64,000 nucleotides of DNA from GCA-002708145 sp045562755 (GCA_045562755.1 JBJKVF010000006.1:851017-915016), one strand, 5' to 3'. Shown: positions 43,885-53,209, counted from the first letter of the stretch. Notes: generated by a model from the sequence alone, not told the origin. Numbers and translations are program-made.

Positions 43885-44679
43885 TTATTTAATTACATTA
43901 GATAAAAAATTTCCTACATTTTTTGAAGCATATTTTTTTTCACCATCCATTATGGATTTTATAAGAGCGCTACCTATAATTATTCCATCTGAAAATGCTG
44001 CAATATCTTTTACTTGATTATTATTAGATATACCAAATCCTACAGCGACTGGTGTATCAGTATATTTTCTTACTTTTGATACAAGTTCATTAATTCTAGA
44101 TGATATTTTATTTCTCACTCCGGTAACACCCAAAGAAGATATACAATAAATGAATCCATTTGCATTTTTACATGCTTTACGAATACTGTCTTCTGATGAT
44201 GTTATTGAAAGTAGAGGAATTAGTGATATATTAAATTTTTTCGTTATTTTAAGCATTTCTTCAGATTCGCTAGCTGGAAGATCAGCAATAATTAAACCAT
44301 CAATATCGATAGACTGCATTTTTGAGCAAAAATTTTCTACTCCAAATGACAATAAACTATTATAGTAACCCATAAAAATTAAAGGAGTTTCTCCATGGGA
44401 AAATCTAATTTTTTTTGCAATATCTAAACATTTTGACGTATTTATTCCTGATTCTAAAGCAATTTGGCCTGCTTCTTGTATTATTGGGCCGTCTCCTAAT
44501 GGATCACTGAATGGTATTCCTAATTCAATTATATCTACACCTGAATCAAGAGCTGTTTTAACGATTTTTTCTGTACTATTTTCCTCTGGAAAACCAGCAG
44601 TTATATAAATGATATTTGTTACTTTATTTTTATTTTTGTTATTCTTGAATGTTTTTTCAATTCTATTATTTTTTTTCAT
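43885..44679 (-). CDS. trpA: Tryptophan synthase alpha subunit
   Basis: Cleaves indole-3-glycerol phosphate to indole; 264 aa. The catalytic Glu is in DIIELGIPFSDPLGDGPIIQEA (about residue 50) and the catalytic Asp in DGLIIADLP (about 130); VGFGISNNNQV binds the phosphate. Unusually, trpB is not adjacent: the upstream neighbour is a flavin monooxygenase, so the trp genes must be split in this genome. Confidence 0.95.
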   Translation of the reverse strand: MKKNNRIEKTFKNNKNKNKVTNIIYITAGFPEENSTEKIVKTALDSGVDIIELGIPFSDPLGDGPIIQEAGQIALESGINTSKCLDIAKKIRFSHGETPLIFMGYYNSLLSFGVENFCSKMQSIDIDGLIIADLPASESEEMLKITKKFNISLIPLLSITSSEDSIRKACKNANGFIYCISSLGVTGVRNKISSRINELVSKVRKYTDTPVAVGFGISNNNQVKDIAAFSDGIIIGSALIKSIMDGEKKYASKNVGNFLSNVIK

Positions 44680-44697
44680 ATAATAATCTCACTTATA

Positions 44698-46173
44698 TTA
44701 TTCATAAATAAATTCCTCACCACTTAAGTCTATATTAGGGATTATATCTTTTTCATACCAATAATTTTGATTATGAACCCATTCAATATTACTGCCACTT
44801 TTAGGCATCTTATTCAATGCTCTTGAAAGGTAACCTGGGTTAAACTCTTCATCATTAATCCATGAAAGAATTTTCATATTTTCATCTTTTTTTCTTAAAG
44901 CTACTGTAATTTTTTTAGAATTAACAGTTTCCATATGGTCCATTAGCCTTATCATGAAATTCGCAATCATTTCAGCTCTAAGCGTCCACGCTTGTCTAAA
45001 ATAACCAAAAGTCCATATAAGATTTGGTACAGTTGTGAACATCATTCCTCTGTATGTAATTGTATCTTTTAAGTCTAATATTTTTTTATCAATAATAAAT
45101 TGAATGTCACCTAAAATATTCATATTAAAACCAGTGGCTGCAATGATAATATCTGAATGTAATTCTACCCCAGATTTTAATAAAATACCATTGTCTATAA
45201 ATCTATCTATTTCATCTGTGACTACTGAAACATCTCCATTGGCTATTGATTTAAATAATTCAGCATCCGGAGTAAGTGCAATTCTTTGTTGCCATGGTCT
45301 ATAACTTGGTGAAAAATGCTTTTCTACATCAAAATTTTCCCCAAGAATGTTCTTGATTTCCTCAAGTAGCTCAAATCGAACTTTTTCTGGTTCTTCAGCA
45401 CATCTTTTTATGAATATTTCTTGATTGATTAATATTTGTTCTCTAACTATTTTATGAATCCAATCCGAATCATCAGTTATATTTCTTAAAGTGCTTGCTA
45501 TCTCCTCAGTACCTATTGTAGATGTTCTATAAAATGTTGGAGTTCTTTGTAACATTATTATATGTTTAGCTTTTTGTGCAAGAACTGGTATAGTAGTTGC
45601 TGCAGTTGCTCCAGAGCCGATAACTATAATTTTTTTATTCTCATAATTTAATTTATTTGGCCATTCTTCTGTATGAATAAATTTGCCATTAAAATCTTTT
45701 AAGTTTTTCCAATTGGGAATATAACCTTCATTTTGCCTATAATAGCCTTGGCACATTAGTAAAAAATTACAAGAAATTTTTTTTATTTGTTTACTTTTAG
45801 TATGATGTACTGTTATGTACCATTTTTTTTCTATACTTGACCATTCTGCTTGTGTGATTTTATGATTATATTTTATATGGTTTTGTATTTCGTTTTCTTC
45901 AATGGTCTCACCAATATATTTTAATATTTCTTTTGCGGTTGCTATAGGGGCATTATTCCATGGCTTAAAACTATATCCAAAGGTAAATAGGTCGCTATCT
46001 GAGCGTACTCCTGGATAATTATGTGTGTACCAAGTTCCACCAAAATTATCTAAAGATTCCAGTATAAAAAAAGTAGACTTTGGTCTTCTTTTTTTTAGAT
46101 AATAAGCTGATGCTATGCCTGCGATACCAGCACCAACTATTATTGTGTCTGTATGTTGAATTTTTTTGTTCAT
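44698..46173 (-). CDS. Flavin-containing (Baeyer-Villiger-type) monooxygenase
   Basis: A 491-aa FAD- and NADPH-dependent monooxygenase. The FAD Rossmann motif GAGIAGIASAYYL is near residue 14, followed by FGGTWYTHNYPGVRSDSD (YPGVRxD is typical of BVMO and ketone oxidases). The BVMO fingerprint F-x-G-x3-H-x3-W reads FNGKFIHTEEW, and the NADPH Rossmann motif is VIGSGATAATTIP. Substrates are ketones, amines or sulfur compounds; the specific one is unknown. It lies between trpA and a CPBP protease in the same direction without functional link. Such enzymes are known as an expanded family in SAR202. Confidence 0.9.
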   Translation of the reverse strand: MNKKIQHTDTIIVGAGIAGIASAYYLKKRRPKSTFFILESLDNFGGTWYTHNYPGVRSDSDLFTFGYSFKPWNNAPIATAKEILKYIGETIEENEIQNHIKYNHKITQAEWSSIEKKWYITVHHTKSKQIKKISCNFLLMCQGYYRQNEGYIPNWKNLKDFNGKFIHTEEWPNKLNYENKKIIVIGSGATAATTIPVLAQKAKHIIMLQRTPTFYRTSTIGTEEIASTLRNITDDSDWIHKIVREQILINQEIFIKRCAEEPEKVRFELLEEIKNILGENFDVEKHFSPSYRPWQQRIALTPDAELFKSIANGDVSVVTDEIDRFIDNGILLKSGVELHSDIIIAATGFNMNILGDIQFIIDKKILDLKDTITYRGMMFTTVPNLIWTFGYFRQAWTLRAEMIANFMIRLMDHMETVNSKKITVALRKKDENMKILSWINDEEFNPGYLSRALNKMPKSGSNIEWVHNQNYWYEKDIIPNIDLSGEEFIYE

Positions 46174-46202
46174 AAAATTATTTATATCATACGTTATATA
46201 TA

Positions 46203-47075
46203 TTATAAGTAGAATTTACTAATTATTACTGCTAAAAAGTTATGCATGCTATGAATAAATATTGAAGGATAAATTGATTTCGATTTAATATATATATAAC
46301 CTAGAAAAAATCCTAAAATAAAAGTTGGAAATAATGAACCAATATTTATATGAAAAACAGAAAAAATAATAGATGAAATTAGTAAGGAATATTTTATATT
46401 AAATTTTTTTTCTAAACCATTAATCAGGAAGCCACGAAAAAATACTTCTTCACTTATAGGTACAATTATACTTACTAAAATTACAGTTATAAAAATATTT
46501 TCAAATGCTAGGTTTAAAACTTCTTTTGCTGTATTTGGAGGTAATAAGAAATCAAGGCTTAAAGTCTCTAATAACCACCCCCATATTGCGATAATGAACA
46601 AAGAAATAATCCAATAAAAAATTCCACTTAAGAAATATTCTATTTTTGTTTTCTGAAATCCTAAACTCGATAAATTCAAATTATATTTCACTACAGATAA
46701 ATTAATAGCTGGTAATAAAAATAAAACTGATAATAAAGAGCTACAAATAATCTCTAATGAAAAATCATAAAGGTAAATATCATTATTTATTTTCACACTT
46801 GAATTAACAAAAATTAATGAAAATATAGTCCATACTGATAACCATAAGCTAAGCTTGGTATAGGGCAAATTGAATTTTTTTATAATAAAAATTACTATTC
46901 CTATTATTATGAAAGCAAAAAAGATTTTCTCATTCAAATTGAATGTATTCTCATTTTGAGAAAATTTTAGCTGAAAAAGTATAGCGAAAAATAGTGAACC
47001 TAGTATCACTAATAATGTTGATAAAATAATTGCGAGTATAGTATCAAAATAATTCCACTTAGTACTCGGATACAT
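46203..47075 (-). CDS. CPBP-family intramembrane metalloprotease
   Basis: A 290-aa protein with about eight membrane helices. The Abi/CAAX protease motifs are in the C-terminal half: SEEVFFRGFLINGLEKKF (EExxxR) and FSVFH with the following IGSLFPTFILGFFLGYIY, plus a late HSMHN. It probably cleaves a membrane protein or prenylated or peptide substrate. Some family members are immunity proteins to peptides, which context does not suggest here. It starts 5 nt after ftsH. Confidence 0.88.
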   Translation of the reverse strand: MYPSTKWNYFDTILAIILSTLLVILGSLFFAILFQLKFSQNENTFNLNEKIFFAFIIIGIVIFIIKKFNLPYTKLSLWLSVWTIFSLIFVNSSVKINNDIYLYDFSLEIICSSLLSVLFLLPAINLSVVKYNLNLSSLGFQKTKIEYFLSGIFYWIISLFIIAIWGWLLETLSLDFLLPPNTAKEVLNLAFENIFITVILVSIIVPISEEVFFRGFLINGLEKKFNIKYSLLISSIIFSVFHINIGSLFPTFILGFFLGYIYIKSKSIYPSIFIHSMHNFLAVIISKFYL

Positions 47076-47080
47076 TTTAA

Positions 47081-49015
47081 TTACATCGTTTGTGGTTCTG
47101 CATCTGGCAGATCTTCAGATTTATCTATATCGGGATTTATATTGTCAGGGTCAATATTTGAATCTGACTTATTTTCTGGTTTTGATTTTTCTTCATAAGG
47201 ATTTTTTCCTTCAAGTATTGCCAAAAATTGATCTGATTCTATAGTTTCATGCTTAAGTAAAAAGTTAGCAATTTTTTCAAGTTCTTTATCATATTTAGTT
47301 AGAATATTTTTAGCATTATTTTCAGCTTCTTTGAGCAGACGATTGATTTCATTATCAATTATTTCTTCTGTCTTAAGTGAATAATCTCTTTCCTCTGACA
47401 TTTCTTTTCCTAAAAATACTGCGCCACCTTGCCTTTTGCCAAAGGAACGATTTGATAATTTATCGGACATGCCTAATCTCATAACCATTTCTCTTGCTAT
47501 ATTTGTCGCTTGTTCAAAATCATTTGAAGCACCCGTAGTTACTTCTCCAATTTTTAATACTTCTGCAGCTCTTCCTCCCATTGCCGCAGCGATTTGTGAT
47601 TCTAATTGTTCTCTAGTAGCATATGTTTTATCTTCTTGTTGCCATCTGGTGAATCCACCTGCTTGTCCCCTGGGAATTATAGTAATTTTTCCAATTGGAG
47701 AACCTTCTGGCATAAAATGTGCCACAACTGCATGACCAGATTCATGGTATGCAGTAATTTTTCTATCTTTATCACTGATTACTTTACTTTTTCTTGCTGG
47801 TCCCATTGATACTCTGTCAATAGACTCCGTTAGGTTTTCAAGTGATATAAATTTTTGATTATTCCTTGCTGCTAGTAAAGCAGATTCATTTATAAGATTA
47901 GCGAGATCTGCACCAGAAAACCCTGGAGTTTGTTTTGCAACTTCTTCTAATTCCACTCCATCTTTGAATGGCTTTCCTTTAGCGTGAACATCTAGAATAG
48001 CAGTTCTACCTTTAATATCAGGATTGTCAAGTACTACTCTTCTATCAAATCTACCTGGTCTAAGTAGCGCAGGATCAAGAATATCTGGCCTGTTTGTTGC
48101 GGCAATAATAATTATATTTGTAGATGAATCAAATCCATCCATTTCTACCAAAATTTGATTTAAAGTCTGTTCTCTTTCATCATGGCCTCCTCCTAAACCT
48201 GCTCCTCTATGTCTTCCCACAGCATCGATTTCATCTACAAAAACTATACATGGAGAACTTCTTTTGGCTTGATCAAATAAATCCCTTACTCTTGAAGCTC
48301 CAACACCTACAAACATTTCAACAAACTCCGAACCTGAAATAGAAAAAAACGGAACCCCTGCCTCTCCAGCAACAGCTCTAGCTAACAATGTTTTTCCTGT
48401 GCCAGGAGGGCCAACTAGTAAAACTCCACTAGGAATTTTTGCACCTAAGGCTTGGAATCTTTCTGGGAATTTTAAGAACTCTACTACTTCTTCAAGTTCT
48501 TCTTTTGCTTCTGAAACACCTGCAACATCAAAAAAAGTAACGTTCGCTTTTGAACCTATAAAAAGTTTTGCTCTACTTCTTCCAAAGCCCATTTGTTGGT
48601 TACTATTTCCTTGTACTTGCCTTAACATGAACAGAAGAATTCCTCCGAAAATAATCAAAGGTAAAAAGCTGATAATAATTCCAAAAATGCTAGAAATTCC
48701 ACTTGATCCCTTCACGACAACGGTGTAATTATTATTATTCACATTTGCGTTGCTTAGCAGCTCAGTTATGCTAGAACCTTGCTCTTTTCTAGTTTTATAC
48801 TGATTATCGCCTTGTATAACATTAATCATTTCTCCATCTATCTCAATTAGTAATTTAGAATTAGGAGTGGAATTTTTTGCTAATTCGACAACTTCATTTA
48901 AACCAATTTCTTTTGAATTAGCTAGTGGTCTATTAAAAGTAAAGAGTAATGCAGTAATCAGAACTAATCCCATTACAATATACATAAAATTTTTTCCAAA
49001 AAAATTATTTTTCAA
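47081..49015 (-). CDS. ftsH: ATP-dependent zinc metalloprotease FtsH
   Basis: Membrane-anchored AAA+ protease, 644 aa. Two N-terminal helices (about residues 10-25 and 110-130) flank a periplasmic domain. Walker A GPPGTGKT (about 205), Walker B and pore region (VDEIDAVGRHRG), SRH NRPDILDPALLRPGRFDR, and the zinc motif HESGHAVVAH (about 425) follow. The C-terminal 40 residues are acidic and disordered. It degrades misfolded and regulatory membrane proteins. First gene of the long minus-strand run; divergent from infC. Confidence 0.97.
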   Translation of the reverse strand: MKNNFFGKNFMYIVMGLVLITALLFTFNRPLANSKEIGLNEVVELAKNSTPNSKLLIEIDGEMINVIQGDNQYKTRKEQGSSITELLSNANVNNNNYTVVVKGSSGISSIFGIIISFLPLIIFGGILLFMLRQVQGNSNQQMGFGRSRAKLFIGSKANVTFFDVAGVSEAKEELEEVVEFLKFPERFQALGAKIPSGVLLVGPPGTGKTLLARAVAGEAGVPFFSISGSEFVEMFVGVGASRVRDLFDQAKRSSPCIVFVDEIDAVGRHRGAGLGGGHDEREQTLNQILVEMDGFDSSTNIIIIAATNRPDILDPALLRPGRFDRRVVLDNPDIKGRTAILDVHAKGKPFKDGVELEEVAKQTPGFSGADLANLINESALLAARNNQKFISLENLTESIDRVSMGPARKSKVISDKDRKITAYHESGHAVVAHFMPEGSPIGKITIIPRGQAGGFTRWQQEDKTYATREQLESQIAAAMGGRAAEVLKIGEVTTGASNDFEQATNIAREMVMRLGMSDKLSNRSFGKRQGGAVFLGKEMSEERDYSLKTEEIIDNEINRLLKEAENNAKNILTKYDKELEKIANFLLKHETIESDQFLAILEGKNPYEEKSKPENKSDSNIDPDNINPDIDKSEDLPDAEPQTM

Positions 49016-49130
49016 AACCTTGATTTCCTTACTTAAGTTTTTAAATTTTGATAATTATAAAAAAATGGTATTTACATGCTTCTATATTAATCCTAACATA
49101 TTATTCATAATATTTTTATGTTTAATAAAA

Positions 49131-49136
49131 TATAAT
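49131..49136 (+). promoter_or_regulatory. -10 box for the infC operon
   Basis: A perfect TATAAT about 35 nt before the infC start codon, in the 155-nt region between ftsH and infC. No convincing -35 box lies upstream. The expected leader is about 28 nt and includes the AGGGGG ribosome binding site. Confidence 0.35.
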
Positions 49137-49159
49137 ATTGAGTAAATAAATAATAATTT

Positions 49160-49173
49160 AGGGGGAAAACATC
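49160..49173 (+). promoter_or_regulatory. infC ribosome binding site and AUC start
   Basis: AGGGGG at 49160-49165 is followed five bases later by ATC (49171-49173). Read from there the frame gives (M)SKNFNVNEQIRSKEV, matching the usual IF-3 beginning. The GTG at 49189 has no SD and would cut six conserved residues. IF-3 genes characteristically begin with AUU and related poor codons, which let IF-3 repress its own translation. Confidence 0.75.
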
Positions 49174-49737
49174 TCAAAAAATTTTAATGTGAATGAACAA
49201 ATTAGATCTAAAGAAGTTAGGGTAATTCGTGGCGAATCATCTGATAGCTCAGAATCGACAGTTATGAATGTAAAAGATGCTCTCATTTTAGCTGATGATT
49301 TAGGTTTAGACTTAGTAGAAGTAGCTCCAAATCAAAATCCTCCAGTTTGTAGAATTTTAGATTATGGAAAGTTCAAGTTTATTCAAAATAAAAAAGATAA
49401 AGAATCAAGAAAAGCTACAAGAAATCTCAGTAAACAAAAAGAAGTTAGGCTGAGTCCAGTAATGTCTGAAAACGATATATTAACAAAAATTAGGAAAGTA
49501 AATAGTTTCATTTTAGATGGTGCAAAAGTAAGAGTGTTTGTTAGATTTAGAGGCCGTCAAAGAGCTCACCCCGAAATAGCTATGAAAGTACTTAGAAGAG
49601 TAGCAGAAAGTACTTCTGAGATAGCTAAATTAGAAAAAGCACCTACTATGGACGGAAGAGTACTTAGTGTCATGCTAGTTCCTGACAGTAATAAAAATAA
49701 TAATTCAAAAAATAAGCAAATTAATGCTACTGTTTAG
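49171..49737 (+). CDS. infC: Translation initiation factor IF-3, AUC start
   Basis: 188 aa from the AUC codon. The N-terminal domain includes NVNEQIRSKEVRVI and DLGLDLVEVAPNQNPPVCRILDYGKFKF; the C-terminal domain has KEVRLSPVMSENDILTKI, VRVFVRFRGRQRAHPEIAM. It binds the 30S subunit, keeps it dissociated and monitors start-codon selection, favouring AUG, GUG and UUG. A non-standard start here implies self-regulation, as in E. coli and Bacillus. rpmI and rplT follow in the standard order. Confidence 0.93.
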   Translation: MSKNFNVNEQIRSKEVRVIRGESSDSSESTVMNVKDALILADDLGLDLVEVAPNQNPPVCRILDYGKFKFIQNKKDKESRKATRNLSKQKEVRLSPVMSENDILTKIRKVNSFILDGAKVRVFVRFRGRQRAHPEIAMKVLRRVAESTSEIAKLEKAPTMDGRVLSVMLVPDSNKNNNSKNKQINATV

Positions 49738-49767
49738 AAAAATTTATTTTAAATATGTATATTTAAC

Positions 49768-49796
49768 GTGACTTTTCTTTTTTAATTCGCGATAAT
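49768..49796 (+). promoter_or_regulatory. Internal promoter before rpmI-rplT
   Basis: GTGACT (49768-49773) and GATAAT (49791-49796) with a 17-bp spacer. Transcription would begin near 49803, giving rpmI-rplT their own message besides read-through from infC. Confidence 0.5.
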
Positions 49797-49831
49797 AGAT
49801 ATCTGGTAAAAAAATAAAATGGGTGTAAAAC

Positions 49832-50035
49832 ATGCCAAAGATGAAAACACATAAGGGCGCAAAGAAGCGTTTCCATATAACTGGAACTGGTAAAGTGGTA
49901 AGGTCAAAAGGCCCAAAAAGTCATTTTAGAAGGCGTAAGGCTTCTAGAGTAAAGCGATTATTTGGCTCTAAAGTAGGTTTAGATTCTAATACAATTTCAA
50001 AGACAATTAAACAGGCTATTAGTGCTATAAAATAG
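49832..50035 (+). CDS. rpmI: 50S ribosomal protein L35
   Basis: 67 aa, very basic. MPKMKTHKGAKKRFHITGTGK and SHFRRRKASRVKRLF are diagnostic. It is a component of the large ribosomal subunit. GGGTG lies about seven bases before the ATG. Part of the infC-rpmI-rplT operon. Confidence 0.96.
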   Translation: MPKMKTHKGAKKRFHITGTGKVVRSKGPKSHFRRRKASRVKRLFGSKVGLDSNTISKTIKQAISAIK

Positions 50036-50044
50036 GGGGTAATC

Positions 50045-50401
50045 TTGGCAAGAGTTAAAGGTGGTACAACCACAAGAAAAAGACATAAAGCAGTATTGAA
50101 GGCTACTAAGGGCTATAGATCATCTCTAAGTAGGAGATATCGAGTAGCTAGAGAATCTTTAACACATGCTTTGTCTTATTCAACATCCCACAGAAAACTA
50201 AAGAAAAGAACTAATAGGTCACTTCAAATAATCAGAATTAACGCAGCTGCAAAGCTAAATGATATAAGCTATAGTAAATTAATTCATGGAATGTCTGTAG
50301 CAGGATTAGGTATTGATAGAAAAACTTTATCAGATCTAGCTTTAAATGAACCAGATGCATTCAAAGAAGTTGTTATATTGGCTAAAGATTCATTAAATTA
50401 A
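50045..50401 (+). CDS. rplT: 50S ribosomal protein L20
   Basis: 118 aa. MARVKGGTTTRKRHKAVLKATKGYR and the later INAAAKLNDISYSKLIHGM are diagnostic. It binds 23S rRNA early in assembly and in several bacteria represses its own operon; no clear L20-binding leader is visible here. The start is TTG, with AGGGGGTAATC as SD, 9 nt after rpmI. The 3' end overlaps the convergent hydrolase by 9 bp. Confidence 0.96.
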   Translation: MARVKGGTTTRKRHKAVLKATKGYRSSLSRRYRVARESLTHALSYSTSHRKLKKRTNRSLQIIRINAAAKLNDISYSKLIHGMSVAGLGIDRKTLSDLALNEPDAFKEVVILAKDSLN

Positions 50402-51316
50402 GTTTTCTTCAAAAAAACTGTTGATATTTTCTATATATTTTTCAGGATTTGTTAAGAACGAATCAAGGTGTCCTATGTTATTTCCTAGAATTATTTTTTG
50501 ATTTTTTGATTTGTTTTCAACAAAATCATAACCTGAAGATCTTGCAAGCATTTTTCCATGCTCTGAAGGTATAATTTTGTCTTCTAATCCATGAATAATC
50601 ATAATAGGTATTTCAGATTGAGATAAGTATCTATAAGGTGAAATGTCACTTATGTTATTTTGTAATAAAATACTAGATAAAATTTTTGCTCCAGGGATAA
50701 AATAATGTAAGGTTTTTTTTATACCTTTTAAGGAATATTTCCATAAAATTTCTAGATCTGCAAAAGCGCTATCAGAAATTATTGCGCCAATATTTTGAAA
50801 TTTTGAACCGGTAATTATAGCAATAGAGCCTCCAAAGCCAAAACCGAATAATCCAATTTTATTTTCCTTTACATCTAACTCACTTTTTAGGAAGTTAATT
50901 GCACCAATTGTTTGCATCTGTTCAGATTCACCTATAATTTTGTAATTACGATTATGTGATTCTCTGCTATTAATATCAAAAATTAAAATATTATATTGAT
51001 TTTTATTTAAGCCTTTTATAATTCCTAATGTTCCTTTAGTTGGATCTATCATATTTGTATGCTTATCTGGTACTATAATTATCCATGGTCTGTTATCTGA
51101 GTTTATTGAACATTCAATAATCCAACCAGGTACTTTTGATCCATCAAAACTATTTATGAATGAGATCTCTTTAAAACCCAAGTTGATATCATTAGGAGTA
51201 TTTGGTGAACTTATAATATCATTTCTGAGTAAATTTTTAAGTAGAATTCCTGATATACCAATATAAGCACCGGCCATAAATCCTAAAAATTTTGAAGTAT
51301 TATATATTTTATTCAT
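50393..51316 (-). CDS. Membrane-anchored alpha/beta hydrolase
   Basis: A 307-aa prolyl-oligopeptidase/BAAT-like hydrolase with an N-terminal hydrophobic segment (residues about 10-28) serving as anchor. The nucleophile elbow reads GLFGFGFGGSIAI, where the nucleophile position in G-F-G-F-G-G is Phe rather than the usual Ser, so catalytic activity is doubtful or the elbow is atypical. The Asp (HGLEDKIIPSEHG) and late His (IGHLDSFLTNPEKY) are present. Substrate unknown. It follows ctaB by 14 nt, likely the same transcript. Confidence 0.78.
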   Translation of the reverse strand: MNKIYNTSKFLGFMAGAYIGISGILLKNLLRNDIISSPNTPNDINLGFKEISFINSFDGSKVPGWIIECSINSDNRPWIIIVPDKHTNMIDPTKGTLGIIKGLNKNQYNILIFDINSRESHNRNYKIIGESEQMQTIGAINFLKSELDVKENKIGLFGFGFGGSIAIITGSKFQNIGAIISDSAFADLEILWKYSLKGIKKTLHYFIPGAKILSSILLQNNISDISPYRYLSQSEIPIMIIHGLEDKIIPSEHGKMLARSSGYDFVENKSKNQKIILGNNIGHLDSFLTNPEKYIENINSFFEENLI

Positions 51317-51330
51317 AATTAGATATTTTT

Positions 51331-52212
51331 TTATAATGTATCAACTATCATTAGCACCCAAACTAAAGTTAAAAATAACAATGAGTACTTATATGTTTTC
51401 AAGGCGAATTCTTTACTTGTATTTTTTATAAGTTTTACACAGTAGTATATAAATAATGCGCACAATATAATAGAACCAACAAGATAAATTTCATTAGTAT
51501 GATCTGAAATAAATGTAAATGAAATTACAAATATAGAAAGCAAGATTGTATATATCATCATTTGGAATGATGTGTTTTTTTCTCCTTTAATATTTGGAAG
51601 CATCGGTATTTTTGCTCTTTCATAGTCATCTTTAATCATTATCGCTAGCGCCCAAAAATGTGGTGGAGTCCACAAAAATATTATCATAAATAAGTATATT
51701 GCAATTATATCTATGCTATTACCTGCCGCTACATACCCAACAACGGGAGGAATTGACCCTGAAGCACCACCTATAACAATATTTTGATCAGTGTTTGGTT
51801 TCAAAATTATTGTATATAAAATTACGTATAGAAAAGTTCCACTTATAGCTAAGACTGCTGCGGTTATATTTGTTGTATAGAACAAAATAGCAAATGAAAT
51901 TATATTCAAAATAATTCCATAAATTACAGAAACAAATGGTGAAATTCTGCCTTCTGCTACAGGTCTATTTTTTGTTCGTTGCATCTTTATATCTGTATTT
52001 TTTTCAATACCCATATTAATTGCACCTGAACCTCCCGAAGCACAAATCCCACCCAAAAAAACACCTATAATAACTTTGAACGAAGGAAAGTTTTCTGAAC
52101 CTATAAATACGCCAGCCAGAGCAGCCATAAGAAGTAAGGACATAACTTTAGGCTTTGTTAAGTAAATTAGGTCAAGTACTAGATTATTTTTATTTTCTAG
52201 TTTATTAAACAT
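51331..52212 (-). CDS. ctaB: Protoheme IX farnesyltransferase
   Basis: Makes heme O from protoheme and farnesyl diphosphate for aa3 or bo3 terminal oxidases; 293 aa, about nine membrane helices. The prenyltransferase motifs are NMGIEKNTDIKMQRTKNRP (about residues 65-83) and the later DDYERAKIPMLPNI, with SIPPVVGYVAAGN between. It follows ctaA by 4 nt. Oxidase subunit genes are not in this window. Confidence 0.94.
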   Translation of the reverse strand: MFNKLENKNNLVLDLIYLTKPKVMSLLLMAALAGVFIGSENFPSFKVIIGVFLGGICASGGSGAINMGIEKNTDIKMQRTKNRPVAEGRISPFVSVIYGIILNIISFAILFYTTNITAAVLAISGTFLYVILYTIILKPNTDQNIVIGGASGSIPPVVGYVAAGNSIDIIAIYLFMIIFLWTPPHFWALAIMIKDDYERAKIPMLPNIKGEKNTSFQMMIYTILLSIFVISFTFISDHTNEIYLVGSIILCALFIYYCVKLIKNTSKEFALKTYKYSLLFLTLVWVLMIVDTL

Positions 52213-52216
52213 TAGT

Positions 52217-53185
52217 TTATTTTATATTAATTTCACTAGCTTTTGTTGGTTTTAGAAAAAAGCCTATCATAAAAACCATGTTTACCCATATTAGAGTTGC
52301 TAGGCTAAGATGCCCAGCTCTAACCCATTGATCAAAAGTTGTTAAAGGGTTTGCTGCGCCTATAATTATTTGAGCAAAAATCAACACTATTCCAGAGATA
52401 GCTGCAAATCTTAGATGACGTGAAATTTTGTCTGTATTAAGTACTTTGTAGCAGGCAAAAAATACAACAAATACAGAAAGTATAGATATGAATCTGTGTA
52501 ACATATGTATCCATGCAAGATATGATTGGGGAATTATACTTCCTCCACATAGCGGCCATGAACTACACACAGTTCCTGCTTGTTTCCAAACTGCGTATGA
52601 TCCTGACAATAATGCAACCAGAGTGAAAATTGCAGCAAAGACAGTAAAATTCAATATATTTTTATGCTCTTTGTCAATTTTACTCCATAGCCATTTAGAA
52701 GATTTATTTATAGGAATATTAATAGTATAAGTAGAAAATATATATGATAAAATCACTAATGCTGTTACTATTTGAGCGAGGGTTAAGTGCAAGGTTCTTA
52801 CGCTTGGAGAAAGCTCACTAAGTACAACTACTCCACCAACCATTCCAACGATAAATACTAATACTGAACTTAAAGTTACCAATCTAATTACTGAAGAATT
52901 TTTTCGGTATTTTATCCAGACTATTGCTGTAGATATAAATATAAAAATTCCAAGTGATGCACCTAAAGTTCTATGCGCATACTCAATTAATGCATGATAT
53001 TCAAAAGGAGGTATCCAACCACCATAACATTTTGGCCAATCAGGACAACCATCTCCTGAACCAGTTACTCTTACTATTCCGCCAAGCGTGATTTGAGATA
53101 TGACAGTGATAATAGAAAGAATTAAGAAAAAAACAAGAACTCTATCACGAAATATGTCTAAATTTTCATTTTTTATAGAATTCAT
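52217..53185 (-). CDS. ctaA: Heme A synthase
   Basis: Oxidises heme O to heme A; 322 aa with eight membrane helices. Conserved features are GGIVRVTGSGDGCPDWPKCYG (with the paired Cys loop), EYAHRTLGASLG (heme-ligand His), RTLHLTLAQIV, CSSWPLCGG and MLHRFISILSV. It shows the organism assembles an a-type cytochrome oxidase and so respires oxygen. It lies 24 nt after the small zinc-site gene. Confidence 0.95.
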   Translation of the reverse strand: MNSIKNENLDIFRDRVLVFFLILSIITVISQITLGGIVRVTGSGDGCPDWPKCYGGWIPPFEYHALIEYAHRTLGASLGIFIFISTAIVWIKYRKNSSVIRLVTLSSVLVFIVGMVGGVVVLSELSPSVRTLHLTLAQIVTALVILSYIFSTYTINIPINKSSKWLWSKIDKEHKNILNFTVFAAIFTLVALLSGSYAVWKQAGTVCSSWPLCGGSIIPQSYLAWIHMLHRFISILSVFVVFFACYKVLNTDKISRHLRFAAISGIVLIFAQIIIGAANPLTTFDQWVRAGHLSLATLIWVNMVFMIGFFLKPTKASEINIK

Positions 53186-53209
53186 TTAGGTTCTTAATTT
53201 TACTAATAA

